Shown here: positions 27,134 through 38,048 of the stretch, piece by piece
Position numbering within the stretch: the stretch's first letter is position 1
Layout: each line of letters opens with the position of its first letter
Assembly (NCBI RefSeq): GCF_030915485.1
Contig: NZ_CP133266.1
Coordinates: 496,001-560,000 of the forward strand
Length of the DNA stretch: 64,000 nucleotides
Direction of reading: 5' to 3'
Origin: Neobacillus sp. PS3-40
GTDB taxonomy: Bacteria > Bacillota > Bacilli > Bacillales > Cytobacillaceae
Notes under the pieces: generated by a model
Told to the model about the DNA's origin: nothing
Databases searched by the model: none
Seen by the model: only the letters and a program-made list of their open reading frames with translations
Translations under genes and position numbers: made by a program

Positions 27134-28033
27134 ATGAAAAAATGGATTTCTATATTAATCCTTGGCCTGCTTGTACTTTCATTAGCTGCATGCGGACAAA
27201 CAAATGATAAAGCTAAAGAAGGAAAGACAGATACAAAGACAAAAGAAGTCTTAAAAATCGGAGCAATTCCTGACCAAAATGCAACTGATCTAGGACATGG
27301 TATGGAAGCAGTTGCTAAATACCTAAGCGATAAAACTGGTTTAAAAGTTGAATTTGTTCCATCCGTCGATTATGCCGCATTAGTGACAGCATTTCAACGT
27401 GGTGAAATACAGCTTGCCTGGTTTGGTGGGTTAACGAGTGTTCAGGCGATAAGTGTTGCTCCAGGTTCTGAATCAATTGCACAAAGACCGCGTGATGCAG
27501 AATTCCATTCAGTCTTTATCACTCAAAAAGCTTCAACTATTAATAAATTAGAAGATTTAAAAGGTCAATCTTTTACATTTGGCAGTGAGAGTTCTACTTC
27601 AGGACATCTAATGCCTCGTTATTATTTAATGGAAGCTGGCATCGATCCGAATAAAGATTTTGATGGCAAACCTAATTTCTCTGGTTCACATGATACAACA
27701 TATAAACTAGTAGAATCTGGTGCTTTTAAAGCAGGAGCACTAAATGAAGCTGTTTGGCAAGAAGCTGTGAAAGATAAAAAAGTAGATGTAAATAAAGTAA
27801 GAGTTTTCTATACGACTCCATCTTTTTATGATTATAACTGGACTATCAACAACAATGTTGACGATGTCTTTGGAAAAGGGACAAAGAAAAACGTGAAGGA
27901 TGCACTTCTATCGATTACAACTAAGCAAAAAGATATTACAGACTTTTTCCAAACTGATAAATTCGTCGAAACAAACAATGCAAACTATGATAAAATTCAA
28001 AAGGTTGCTAAAGAATTAAAGATCATTAAGTAG
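27134..28033 (+). CDS. PhnD-like oxyanion-binding lipoprotein
   Basis: Substrate-binding part of an ABC importer, anchored outside the membrane. The 299-residue precursor has a lipoprotein signal (LLVLSLAACGQ, lipidated C20). The body is a PhnD-type two-lobed protein: LKIGAIPDQNATDLGHGMEAVAKYLSDKTG, FQRGEIQLAWFGGLTSVQA, the anion-site FGSESSTSGHLMPRYYLMEAG and DTTYKLVESGAFKAGALNEAVW. The family binds phosphonate, phosphite or phosphate; one branch is annotated as putative selenate transporters, and I cannot choose among these. First of a three-gene operon. AAGGTGG precedes the ATG. Confidence 0.82.
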   Translation: MKKWISILILGLLVLSLAACGQTNDKAKEGKTDTKTKEVLKIGAIPDQNATDLGHGMEAVAKYLSDKTGLKVEFVPSVDYAALVTAFQRGEIQLAWFGGLTSVQAISVAPGSESIAQRPRDAEFHSVFITQKASTINKLEDLKGQSFTFGSESSTSGHLMPRYYLMEAGIDPNKDFDGKPNFSGSHDTTYKLVESGAFKAGALNEAVWQEAVKDKKVDVNKVRVFYTTPSFYDYNWTINNNVDDVFGKGTKKNVKDALLSITTKQKDITDFFQTDKFVETNNANYDKIQKVAKELKIIK

Positions 28034-28048
28034 TAGGTGTATGAAAAT

Positions 28049-28801
28049 ATGTCTTCAAATATCATAATTGAAGCAAAAAATATATCGAAACACTTTGAGC
28101 GGAAGATAGCCATATCTTCCCTTTCTTTTACCATCAAAAAAGGTGAATTGATCGCCTTAATCGGGCCTAGTGGAGCAGGAAAAACAACGTTATTAAACTC
28201 AATTGCCGGGTTAGTTTCTCTAAATAATGGTGAATTAATTATTGATGGAAAACCATTATCTAAATATAAAAGTGGAAAGCGATTTGCTAAAAAAGTGGGT
28301 GTCATTCGGCAACAATTCGATTTAATCGATCAGCTTGCTGTCATTCATAATGTCCTAGCAGGAAAATTATCACAATGGGGACTTTTCAAATCATTGTTTT
28401 CACTATTGGTACCTCAGGAAAAGGGATCTGCACTTCTGGCACTTGAAAGAGTTGGTTTGGCAGATAAAACATATGAACTAACAGCTAATTTATCTGGTGG
28501 TGAACAACAGCGTGTTGCACTTGCAAGACTGATTATGCAAAAACCAGAAATAATCCTAGCCGATGAACCAGTTGCCTCCCTTGACCCAGCAAGAGCAGAG
28601 GATATTTTAGGTATGTTGACAAAACTAGTATCTGAGGAAAAGCAAACATTGATTACAAGTTTACATTCTGTCGAGTACGCCCGAAAATATTTTACAAGAA
28701 TCATTGCTCTTAAAAATGGTGAGCTTTTTTTTGACCTACCAACTGAAAAAGTAACCGATAACCTGCTCTCAGACCTTTACGTGCTTAAGGAGAAGGAATA
28801 G
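28049..28801 (+). CDS. Phosphonate-type ABC transporter ATPase
   Basis: Cytoplasmic ATPase of the importer, PhnC-like, 250 residues. Walker A is GPSGAGKTT, the Q-loop is IRQQFDL, the ABC signature LSGGEQQRVALARL, Walker B IILADEPVASLDP and the H-loop TSLHSVE. The length is usual. An in-frame GTG 12 bases earlier is possible; the ATG at 28049 is preferred because AGGTG lies about 10 bases before it. The stop is directly followed by the permease start at 28803. Confidence 0.85.
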   Translation: MSSNIIIEAKNISKHFERKIAISSLSFTIKKGELIALIGPSGAGKTTLLNSIAGLVSLNNGELIIDGKPLSKYKSGKRFAKKVGVIRQQFDLIDQLAVIHNVLAGKLSQWGLFKSLFSLLVPQEKGSALLALERVGLADKTYELTANLSGGEQQRVALARLIMQKPEIILADEPVASLDPARAEDILGMLTKLVSEEKQTLITSLHSVEYARKYFTRIIALKNGELFFDLPTEKVTDNLLSDLYVLKEKE

Positions 28802-28802
28802 G

Positions 28803-30443
28803 ATGAAAAAGCATATACCCTCTTTTCAATTGCATCGAAAATTCAGCCTTACCCTAGTTTTGATGGCAATTTTTATCTGGAGCTTGTTCTCGATTAAATG
28901 GAATGCAAATTTATTCCATTCTGGTGGTATTCCCACATTGATGCAAATTCTCCATGGCCTTTTCCATCCTATTTTGTCCCCTGCCCTATTGTTATTAGGT
29001 CTAAAATCAGCGTGGACAACCCTTGCTTACTCAGTTGCCGGAATGTCCTTAGCTATTATATATGCCTTAATTATCGGGATTTTAGCCTCAGGAACGTTAA
29101 CCTCTAGCAAAACAGCCTACATCTGTTCTAAAGTTTTCTTTAGAGGTATTTTGGGATTTACACGATCTATTCATGAACTCATCTGGGCATGGTTATTTGT
29201 TACAGCTATCGGGCTTTCGCCATGGGCAGCAATCTTAGCACTTGCAATACCCTATGGTGGTATTTTAGGACGTATTTTTGCAGATATGTTAAATGATGTC
29301 CCCGTTGAACCAATTAAAGCTCTAAAGGTGACCGGTGCTTCGAGATTGCAGACATTGATTTACGGATATCTCCCTTTAGTTCGAGCAGATATGATTAGTT
29401 ATACCATGTACCGTTTTGAATGCTCCATTCGTTCTTCTGCAATTATGAGCTTTGTTGGGCTTGGCGGTCTTGGGTTTCAAATTCAACTAGCACTCTCTGA
29501 TTTAAAATATAACGCAGTTTGGACATTTGTTTTCTTTCTAATCGGGTTAGTTATGTTGGTTGATGGATGGAGTAATATTGTTAGGAAAGGGTTAACAGAT
29601 CAAAAAAAGGCAAAAAAATTCGGATCTGGTGGCTGGATATCTTTCTACCTTACCCTCCTCATCATCACTTTGTCTTGGGTTTATATCACGATTGGCCAAA
29701 ATGCCCATTTGTTTGATATATTATCCGAAAAAAATATTGAGTATTCGAAAAGGTTTTTTGGCTCATTGATCGGGCTAAACAATCCTCATCCGGCCTTTCT
29801 TGATCATAAAAGCTGGTCCGATGCGTTAAAATTAACCCTCGAGACATTAGAAATGAGTATCATGGCAATTGGTTTTGCTACAATTGCAGCATTTTTAACA
29901 GTCATTCCTGCTGCAAGAACGATTGCAAATGGGACTTTAACCTCATCGAAAAAATGGTACAACTTGCCCCTATTTGGCCTAGTTCGCATCATTTATATTT
30001 TTTCAAGATCTGTTCCAGAATTGGTTTGGGCAATGATGATTATTTTCATCTTTAAACCAGGTCTTCTACCAGGTGCTATTGCTCTTGCTCTCCATAACTT
30101 TGGGATACTAGGAAAACTTTGGGCAGAAGTAATCGAAGACATGGATCCAAGACCGATCAGAAACCTCGCTTCAGCAGGTGCATCACGATTGCAGATACTT
30201 TTTTATGGAATCATTCCGACTGTAATGCCAAGGTTTCTCACATATATTCTCTACCGCTGGGAAGTCATCATGAGAACAACCATTGTTGTTGGATTTGTCG
30301 GAGCTGGTGGCCTCGGTATGCAATTTAAGCTTAGTATGAGTTACTTCCAATATACGGAACTTACCCTGTTGTTAATATGTTACATGATTCTTGTCATCAT
30401 TGCTGACTTTGCATCGGAAAGCACAAGGAAAGCAGTTAAATAA
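28803..30443 (+). CDS. Fused double permease of the phosphonate-type ABC importer
   Basis: A 546-residue membrane protein containing two complete PhnE-type permease domains in tandem. The first (about 10-265) carries the ATPase-contact loop EPIKALKVTGASRLQTLIYGYLPL. The second (about 285-546) carries the matching PRPIRNLASAGASRLQILFYGIIPT. Each half has about six helices and ends with a conserved GxGGLGxQ segment (GLGGLGFQ and GAGGLGMQ). PhnE normally works as a homodimer of roughly 260-280 residues, so the fusion supplies both halves. Last gene of the operon; terminator at 30447. Confidence 0.88.
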   Translation: MKKHIPSFQLHRKFSLTLVLMAIFIWSLFSIKWNANLFHSGGIPTLMQILHGLFHPILSPALLLLGLKSAWTTLAYSVAGMSLAIIYALIIGILASGTLTSSKTAYICSKVFFRGILGFTRSIHELIWAWLFVTAIGLSPWAAILALAIPYGGILGRIFADMLNDVPVEPIKALKVTGASRLQTLIYGYLPLVRADMISYTMYRFECSIRSSAIMSFVGLGGLGFQIQLALSDLKYNAVWTFVFFLIGLVMLVDGWSNIVRKGLTDQKKAKKFGSGGWISFYLTLLIITLSWVYITIGQNAHLFDILSEKNIEYSKRFFGSLIGLNNPHPAFLDHKSWSDALKLTLETLEMSIMAIGFATIAAFLTVIPAARTIANGTLTSSKKWYNLPLFGLVRIIYIFSRSVPELVWAMMIIFIFKPGLLPGAIALALHNFGILGKLWAEVIEDMDPRPIRNLASAGASRLQILFYGIIPTVMPRFLTYILYRWEVIMRTTIVVGFVGAGGLGMQFKLSMSYFQYTELTLLLICYMILVIIADFASESTRKAVK

Positions 30444-30446
30444 GGA

Positions 30447-30473
30447 CTGGACGAAATTTGTCCAGTTTTTTTG
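30447..30473 (+). terminator. Terminator of the ABC operon
   Basis: CTGGAC (30447-30452) pairs with GTCCAG (30460-30465), then seven T. Confidence 0.85.
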
Positions 30474-30527
30474 TATTTTATTATGTTTGTTAATGTTTTA
30501 AAAGTGATTTGTTTCCAAATATTGTTT

Positions 30528-30578
30528 TCGCAGATAGTTGAGTTTTTCGCGGAAAGTTTTTATCTTTTCACGGATAAG
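30528..30578 (+). repeat. Loose array of CGCRGA/CGCGGA elements
   Basis: TTTCGCAGATAGTTGAG, TTTTTCGCGGAAAG and TTTTCACGGATAAG follow each other at a period of about 20 bases. They resemble the more regular TTTACCCGCG array at 16962 in period and GC core. Only three imperfect units. Confidence 0.35.
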
Positions 30579-30730
30579 TGCCTCTCTTAGTACTAGAGAG
30601 ATAAGGTGAAAATAAACAATGTGTAAGAAAATACACATTAAAAAGTACATATTCTTTTCCGTAATACTTTTCGAACGTTATAATATCATTAAATGGTAAA
30701 TACCTCATTTTTACAGAAGGAAGTGAAAAA

Positions 30731-31897
30731 ATGACATCAAAAAAGGCATTACCCATCTTATTTCTCGTCATGTTTTTGGTCTATGTTGGATTTGGAATCA
30801 TCATTCCTGTGCTACCATTTTATGCTGAGAAAATTGGGGCAACCCCTACTCAGCTTGGCCTGTTAATGGCGGTTTATTCCCTTATGCAACTGCTTTTTGC
30901 ACCAATGTGGGGAAGAATTTCTGACCGGATTGGCCGAAAACCAGTCATGATGTTAGGTATTTTTGGACTTGCCATCTCCTTCTTTCTTATGGCTATCTCA
31001 ACAAAATTATGGATGTTATTTGCAGCCCGCATTATTGGCGGTTTTCTATCTTCTGCCAATATGCCAACAACAATGGCATACGTTGCCGACATTACGACTC
31101 CTGAAAATCGTGGAAAAGGAATGGGCGTTATTGGAGCTGCAATTGGTTTGGGATTTGTTTTTGGGCCTGCTATTGGAGGTATTTTTTCCAAAAACAGCTT
31201 GAACCTCCCTTTTTACATTGCCGGCGTCTCAACTCTCATTACTTTAGTTCTTGTTTTCCTATTATTAAAAGAATCGTCGACAGCGGAAGGCAGACGTGAA
31301 CACTCAGAGAAAAAACATTCTTTATGGCATTCCTTTAAAGGAAACCTATCACTTTTATTTATTCTCCAATTATTCATCTCCCTTTCCCTTTCAGGGTTAG
31401 AGACAACATTTGCTTATTTTGCTGCCAAAAAGGCTGGGATGGATGCAACTCAAATGGGTTATGTTTTTATGATTATGGGACTTGCTGGGGCTTTCGTTCA
31501 GGGTGGATTAATGGGCCCATTAACAAAAAGGTTCGGAGAAAACCTGGTTATTCAAACTGGCATAATTATTTCAGCCATCGGCTTTGCTTTAATTTTACTC
31601 GTAGATAATTTCACAACTGCTGCCATTTATTTAACCATCTTTGGGATTGGCAACGGAGTTATCCGCCCAAGTATTTCTTCAATATTAACAAAATCATCAA
31701 CAGCTGGACATGGAAGTGCAACCGGTTTGCTTTCTTCGTTTGATTCACTTGGAAGAATCGTTGGACCTCCACTTGGAGGATGGCTATTTTCACTAGCCAT
31801 CGGACTTCCTTATATTTCGGGTACAATCATCTCGGTACTAGCATTGATTCTCTTCCAAGTTTACTATGTAAAATCTAGGAAAATGGCAACTTCATAA
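30731..31897 (+). CDS. MFS multidrug-type exporter (DHA1)
   Basis: A 388-residue 12-helix transporter of the drug:H+ antiporter-1 type. The motif A loop MWGRISDRIGRKPVMMLG (after helix 2) and the motif C region GVIGAAIGLGFVFGPAIGGIF in helix 5 mark proton-driven exporters of the Bmr/TetA kind. The substrate is unknown. AAGGAAG precedes the ATG. No regulator adjoins it. Terminator at 31905. Confidence 0.85.
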   Translation: MTSKKALPILFLVMFLVYVGFGIIIPVLPFYAEKIGATPTQLGLLMAVYSLMQLLFAPMWGRISDRIGRKPVMMLGIFGLAISFFLMAISTKLWMLFAARIIGGFLSSANMPTTMAYVADITTPENRGKGMGVIGAAIGLGFVFGPAIGGIFSKNSLNLPFYIAGVSTLITLVLVFLLLKESSTAEGRREHSEKKHSLWHSFKGNLSLLFILQLFISLSLSGLETTFAYFAAKKAGMDATQMGYVFMIMGLAGAFVQGGLMGPLTKRFGENLVIQTGIIISAIGFALILLVDNFTTAAIYLTIFGIGNGVIRPSISSILTKSSTAGHGSATGLLSSFDSLGRIVGPPLGGWLFSLAIGLPYISGTIISVLALILFQVYYVKSRKMATS

Positions 31898-31904
31898 TTT
31901 CCGT

Positions 31905-31933
31905 AAAAGCTGGCTAATTGCCAGCTTTTTTTA
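31905..31933 (+). terminator. Terminator of the MFS gene
   Basis: AAAAGCTGGC (31905-31914) pairs with GCCAGCTTTT (31920-31929), T-run follows. Confidence 0.9.
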
Positions 31934-32004
31934 ATTGAATGGCATATGATTTTCGGACATGCATAAAATGGTATTCAGAGATTTTGAAATAAAGGAGCGG
32001 TAAA

Positions 32005-32325
32005 ATGAAAAATCAATTTTCTGCATTTTTAATCCTCTTTTTCCTTATAGGTTTTATGGCATACCTTGATTCACCCTATTCCTTTCTAAATAGGGATTAT
32101 TCTTATTCGCCCAGTGAACCAGTGATAGCAAAACCAATGGATCAAACTCCCTTCACTGATAAACCAGATATAGAGGAAAGATTAGAAAATAGAGAAAAGG
32201 TTGACGGTTATATCGTGGAAACGTATAGAGAATATGAAATATATAAGGATCAGAATGGAGAAGTAACGAAAAGTGTGCCAACTTCCAAAATGGATCAACT
32301 AAAATATTGGGACTATCAACAATAA
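32005..32325 (+). CDS. Small membrane-anchored or secreted protein
   Basis: A 106-residue protein with one N-terminal hydrophobic segment (residues 5-22, FSAFLILFFLIGFMAYLD). A hydrophilic, acidic and tyrosine-rich domain follows, with a proline-containing linker and ETYREYEIYKDQNGEVTKSVP. It fits a membrane-anchored outer-surface protein. I do not recognise a family. AAAGGAGCGG precedes the ATG. Monocistronic; a weak hairpin follows at about 32327-32350. Confidence 0.6.
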   Translation: MKNQFSAFLILFFLIGFMAYLDSPYSFLNRDYSYSPSEPVIAKPMDQTPFTDKPDIEERLENREKVDGYIVETYREYEIYKDQNGEVTKSVPTSKMDQLKYWDYQQ

Positions 32326-32542
32326 GGGCCGCAAAATTGCAGGTCCTTTTGTTATCTTTATAAATTTTTGTATTTTATTAATTTTACAGTTAGGAATTTA
32401 GAACTATTTTTATATCTAGGTAGTAGATATTTGGACAATCTTTCTTATTCCAAAAATTGGATTTTATATATGAATTAAGTACCTTTTTTTGCAAATCTCT
32501 AATTTTGTGTTTGAAATCCCTTCCTATATATTGTATAAATAA

Positions 32543-34237
<1,695 letters not shown>

Positions 34238-34245
34238 TATTCTTA

Positions 34246-34275
34246 AGCATCCACTATTTTAGTGGGTGCTTTTTT
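34246..34275 (+). terminator. Terminator of the neutral protease gene
   Basis: AGCATCCACT (34246-34255) pairs with AGTGGGTGCT (34261-34270), then a T-run. Confidence 0.88.
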
Positions 34276-34485
34276 GATATGTGCAGCATAGATATCGTTC
34301 CTGGAAATCATTGCCCTCTTATTGAAACAAAATTGTTAAGAAGGTGCTACAAAATGTACATTTTATTTGAAGCCCTGTTCTGTTAATATCAGAACCAAAG
34401 GTATACAAGTTACACAGGGTATATATAATTTTAATCACGAAAAAAATTATGGTCCTTAGACTAAAAAAGGAAGTATCAAAACAAT

Positions 34486-35805
34486 ATGAGTAATAAAACA
34501 TTTTTGTTATTTACTTGTTTTCTTTCTTTAATTATTGCTCCTATTTCGTCAAGTGCTGAAACGGTTCATTCCAATCAACAAACACAACCACAAATAGAAA
34601 AGGTTCAACCCGATCCACAAGCACAAGTACAACAACCAATAGAAACCGCTCAACCTAATCAACAAGTTCAAACACAACTACAAATAGTAACAGATTTATC
34701 GGAAGTAACACAAAAAAAACTTATAGTCCAAGAAGAAATTGAAGCAACTTCGAAAAAAATTAAAGAATTAAATCAACAAATCATTGAATCAAATGCAAAT
34801 ATTCAAATAAAAAGCAACGAATTAAATGACATTAATCAGAAAATGGAAAGCTTAAAAAAGCAAGAAAAGAGAATCACTACTCTACTTACTAATAGAAAAG
34901 AAGAATTTAAAGACAGGGTATCTTCTTATTATCGAACAAAAGGTCAAATGTCTTTTTTTAATGTACTCTTTTCTATTAATAGTTTCGGTGAGTTCATCGA
35001 TCATTTTGTTGCCTATGACAAAATTGTTAATCAAGATAAAAAATTTATTGAAACATACATCGCTAACCAAAATAAAGTAATTGATATTAAAGAAAATGTA
35101 GCAGTGTTACAAGAATCTACGATCAAAGAAAAAGGAGAACTAGAAGCGATAAAAACGAGCCAAGTGAACAATAAAAAGGAAAAAGAAGCGTTGTCTAGTA
35201 TTCTAGAGGAAAAGAAAAAACAACTGGAAAAGGAAGAACAGGAAAAAAGATTAGCACTTGAATTGTTACAAGAAAATGGAGAGAAAATCCTTTTTTTGAT
35301 CAATAATAACAGTAGTATTGATAATTATGATAATAATAGTAATGTTCAAATGATAAAAACAATCATAACTCCATTTGTGCTAGATGCCCAAAAACTACAA
35401 CAGGAAAAGGGTGTTCCAGCCTCCATTACTTTAGGTCAGATCATTTTAGAAAGTTCAGGAAATTATAATGGTTTATCTGGTCTAGCTTTTGAAGCAAAGA
35501 ATTTATTTGGAATAAAAGGAACAGGTACAGCAGGTTCAGTAAATTGGGATACAACGGAATATGTAAACGGACAAAAAATCGTTATAAATGCCAAATTCGC
35601 AAGATATAAAACGTATTTTGATAGTATGGTAGATCATGCAAACCTATTATTAACACCCAGATATCAAAAATATCTTAAGGATGTTACGAGTATAGTTGAT
35701 TACGCACAAGGCATTTTAGACGGAGGATATGCTACTGACCCAAACTATGCAAATAAATTACTTAAAGTTATTTATCAATATAATTTATTGGAATTGGATT
35801 TATAA
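34486..35805 (+). CDS. Secreted CwlO/PcsB-like coiled-coil GH73 glucosaminidase
   Basis: A 439-residue predicted cell-wall hydrolase. It has a signal peptide (1-24, ending SSSAE), a Q/P-rich linker (about 30-65), and a long coiled coil (about 70-265). The coiled coil is broken by RVSSYYRTKGQMSFFNVLF then FGEFIDHFVAYDKIVNQDK, the turn element seen in CwlO and PcsB. The C-terminal GH73 glucosaminidase domain (about 300-439) has the likely catalytic E322 in GQIILESSGN and AKNLFGIKG. FtsEX activates its hydrolases by holding such a coiled coil, and ftsE and ftsX follow 47 bases downstream, so it is probably their dedicated enzyme. GH73 would cut the glycan chain, unlike CwlO, which cuts peptides. 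Confidence 0.85.
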   Translation: MSNKTFLLFTCFLSLIIAPISSSAETVHSNQQTQPQIEKVQPDPQAQVQQPIETAQPNQQVQTQLQIVTDLSEVTQKKLIVQEEIEATSKKIKELNQQIIESNANIQIKSNELNDINQKMESLKKQEKRITTLLTNRKEEFKDRVSSYYRTKGQMSFFNVLFSINSFGEFIDHFVAYDKIVNQDKKFIETYIANQNKVIDIKENVAVLQESTIKEKGELEAIKTSQVNNKKEKEALSSILEEKKKQLEKEEQEKRLALELLQENGEKILFLINNNSSIDNYDNNSNVQMIKTIITPFVLDAQKLQQEKGVPASITLGQIILESSGNYNGLSGLAFEAKNLFGIKGTGTAGSVNWDTTEYVNGQKIVINAKFARYKTYFDSMVDHANLLLTPRYQKYLKDVTSIVDYAQGILDGGYATDPNYANKLLKVIYQYNLLELDL

Positions 35806-35852
35806 AGTCTAATGTGAATACAGCCCCAATTTGAAAGGAGAGTTTGAGCACA

Positions 35853-36533
35853 TTGATACGATTTCAAGAAGTAACAAAAGTTTATCCAAATGGCGTTCAT
35901 GCTCTAAATAAGATTACCTTCCATATCTCCAAAGGAGATTTTGTTTTAATTATTGGTGAGAGTGGTGCAGGAAAATCTACCCTAAATAAGCTTATAATAA
36001 GAGAAGAAAAGGCAACAAGCGGAGAAATAATTGTGAACGGAATAAATATTTCAGCTTTAAAGGATAAGAAAATTCCCTTTTTAAGAAGATCCATTGGGAT
36101 GGTTTTTCAAGAATTTCGATTGTTATCCAAAATGACTGTCTATGAAAATATTGCCTTTGCTCAAGAAACGATTGGTGCACCAACTGATCACATTCGAAGC
36201 AATGTGTATCAAGCACTAGAAACGGTTGGGCTCGAATCTAAAGCAGATCATTTCCCAAAAGAATTATCGGGAGGAGAACAACAAAGAGTAGCCATTGCAA
36301 GAGCACTTGTAAACCATCCTAAAATTATTATTGCTGATGAACCTACTGGTAATTTAGATATTAAAACAGCATGGGAGATTATGAGCGTTTTTGAAGATAT
36401 CAACAAACAGGGTACGACAATTATTATGACAACTCATAATAAAGAGTTTATTGAACGTACAAGTAAACGGGTTATTTTAATCGATAATGGAAGCATACTC
36501 CGTGATTATAAAAGGAAGGTGCGAACAAGTTGA
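35853..36533 (+). CDS. ftsE: FtsE-like ABC ATPase
   Basis: Cytoplasmic ATPase of an FtsEX complex, which passes ATP-driven movement through FtsX to a wall hydrolase. The 226-residue protein matches FtsE in IRFQEVTKVYPNGVHALN, Walker A GESGAGKST, FRRSIG-type MVFQEFRLLSKMTVYENIAFA, signature LSGGEQQRVAIARAL and Walker B IIIADEPTGNLD. The TTG at 35853 is chosen because it aligns with other FtsE starts. A TTG at 35844 is also in frame but lies only 3 bases from AAAGGAG. Probably a second ftsEX set besides a housekeeping copy elsewhere, inferred from the unusual neighbours. Confidence 0.85.
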   Translation: MIRFQEVTKVYPNGVHALNKITFHISKGDFVLIIGESGAGKSTLNKLIIREEKATSGEIIVNGINISALKDKKIPFLRRSIGMVFQEFRLLSKMTVYENIAFAQETIGAPTDHIRSNVYQALETVGLESKADHFPKELSGGEQQRVAIARALVNHPKIIIADEPTGNLDIKTAWEIMSVFEDINKQGTTIIMTTHNKEFIERTSKRVILIDNGSILRDYKRKVRTS

Positions 36534-37423
36534 AAAAGATCACTCTGTTGAATCGGCATATAAAAGAAGGAATGCATAATTTTAAAAGGAATGGCTGGAT
36601 GACTGTTACTTCGGTTAGTTCCTTGGCTTTGATGCTTTTCCTAGTTGGGGTAACTTTCTTACTGCTATTAAATTTAAACCATATGACAACGAAAGTGGAA
36701 AAAAATATCGAAATACATGTATATCTTAAATATACTAATTCAAATGATCCAACATTTCTAACGAATACTATTCATTCCTTTAAACATGTATCTTCTGTCG
36801 AATTTATTTCAAAAAATGAAGGACTAAAAAGTTTTATGAAAAACTTAGGGGATGAAGGAGCAGCCTTTCAAACATTAAAAAATGACAATCCATTAGATGA
36901 TGAATTGGTTGTAAAAACAGAACAGCCTCAGGATGTAACGACTGTAGCGAAAAAGATAGAAAAGCTTGCACCAGTTGATAAAGTGGCATACGCTAAAAAC
37001 GTAGTTGGACCCCTGGTTACGTCAACGAAACTGGCTCGTTTGGTCGGAACTATTTTTATTATTGCGCTCACCCTCATTGCTGTTCATTCAGTCACGAATA
37101 CCATAAAAATAACCGTTTTAGCTAGGACAGAAGAAATCCAACTAAGAAAATTAATAGGAGCTACAAACAATTTTATACGATTACCTTTTTTTATTGAAGG
37201 GTCATTTATCGGACTTTTAGGGGCATGTATCGCAAGCTTCCCCATCATGATTGGGTATTACTTCATTTTTACTTATTTTAAGAAATATGTAGATTTTGCA
37301 TTTATTGAATTGATTTCTCCATTCCCTCTAATTCTAATTTCCGGTTCAATTCTTCTTGTTTTTGGCGCTTTAATTGGAATATGGGGAGCAACTTCATCAT
37401 TAAGAAGGATATTAAAAGTTTAA
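36530..37423 (+). CDS. ftsX: FtsX-like membrane subunit
   Basis: Membrane partner of FtsE, 297 residues. It has a basic cytoplasmic N-terminus (RHIKEGMHNFKRNGWMTVTS, an FtsX hallmark), helix 1 (about 27-47), and an external domain (about 50-165, IEIHVYLKYTN... to VGPLV) that would bind the hydrolase coiled coil. Three more helices follow, with the conserved ITVLARTEEIQLRKLIGATNNFIRLPFFIEGSFIGLLGA loop. The start TTG overlaps the ftsE stop (TTGA), so the two are coupled. AAGGTGCG precedes it. Confidence 0.86.
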   Translation: MKKITLLNRHIKEGMHNFKRNGWMTVTSVSSLALMLFLVGVTFLLLLNLNHMTTKVEKNIEIHVYLKYTNSNDPTFLTNTIHSFKHVSSVEFISKNEGLKSFMKNLGDEGAAFQTLKNDNPLDDELVVKTEQPQDVTTVAKKIEKLAPVDKVAYAKNVVGPLVTSTKLARLVGTIFIIALTLIAVHSVTNTIKITVLARTEEIQLRKLIGATNNFIRLPFFIEGSFIGLLGACIASFPIMIGYYFIFTYFKKYVDFAFIELISPFPLILISGSILLVFGALIGIWGATSSLRRILKV

Positions 37424-38048
37424 AGGGATTTCTTATTAGTTGGTATTGGATTCCCTTCTTTCAAAAGTAAAATTTCTTATTTCACTTTATTATACAGAAA
37501 AACACATACTGAAATTTCGCAAAGATCGATTTTTTTTTACTTTTAAGCAGTGAAAACAACTCATTATTAGTAACTTGGATTTGTAGGGGTGATATAAGAA
37601 TGGGCCAAGTTTTTTGTCATCCTTCTCCCCTTCTTCAGTTGATGATTTATTTAAGATATCAAGATTCACTAATTCTATCTCTACTTGTTTATAGATACTA
37701 CCCTTCGCATTTTCAGCCTTGATAAGACAGTGTACCTACTTCAATAAATCCCCTCTTAATTTGTTACCCCCGAATTCTATGAATGTTGTACATTTAGAAG
37801 AAGGAATACCTACACCTCCTTCAATCTCAAACCATTACCTTCATTACTGCGACGTTAGTAAGAAAAAAGCAATCCCCCCTCTTTTGTGCCTTCCTTTTTA
37901 TGCAAAAAAATTATTCTTCCCCCCTATTTATTGAGATCCTATTCCTTAATCCTGAAAAAAGGTGTTTGTCCTCGGTAATAAATCCAGTCGAATTTAACTT
38001 CTTAGAATAAATTGATTAGGGAGAAAACGGACAGGGAGATGTTTTAAA
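37424..38048. other. Long intergenic region
   Basis: About 625 bases, A/T-rich. No clear terminator follows ftsX (weak AAGGGA...TCCCTT pairing near 37429-37461). A minus-strand open stretch of about 80 codons without a start (roughly 37496-37735) and a plus-strand frame at 37719-37934 have no convincing start signals. A ribosome binding site (ACAGGGAGATG) near 38030 belongs to the next gene. Confidence 0.5.

Noticed and set aside
37496-37735. About 80-codon open stretch on the minus strand, starting ...HCLIKAENAKGSIYKQVEIE
   Set aside because: No start codon near its beginning and no recognisable family; could be a gene remnant but not supportable.
37719-37934. 71-codon plus-strand frame
   Set aside because: No ribosome binding site, cysteine/proline-rich translation typical of random A/T-rich DNA.
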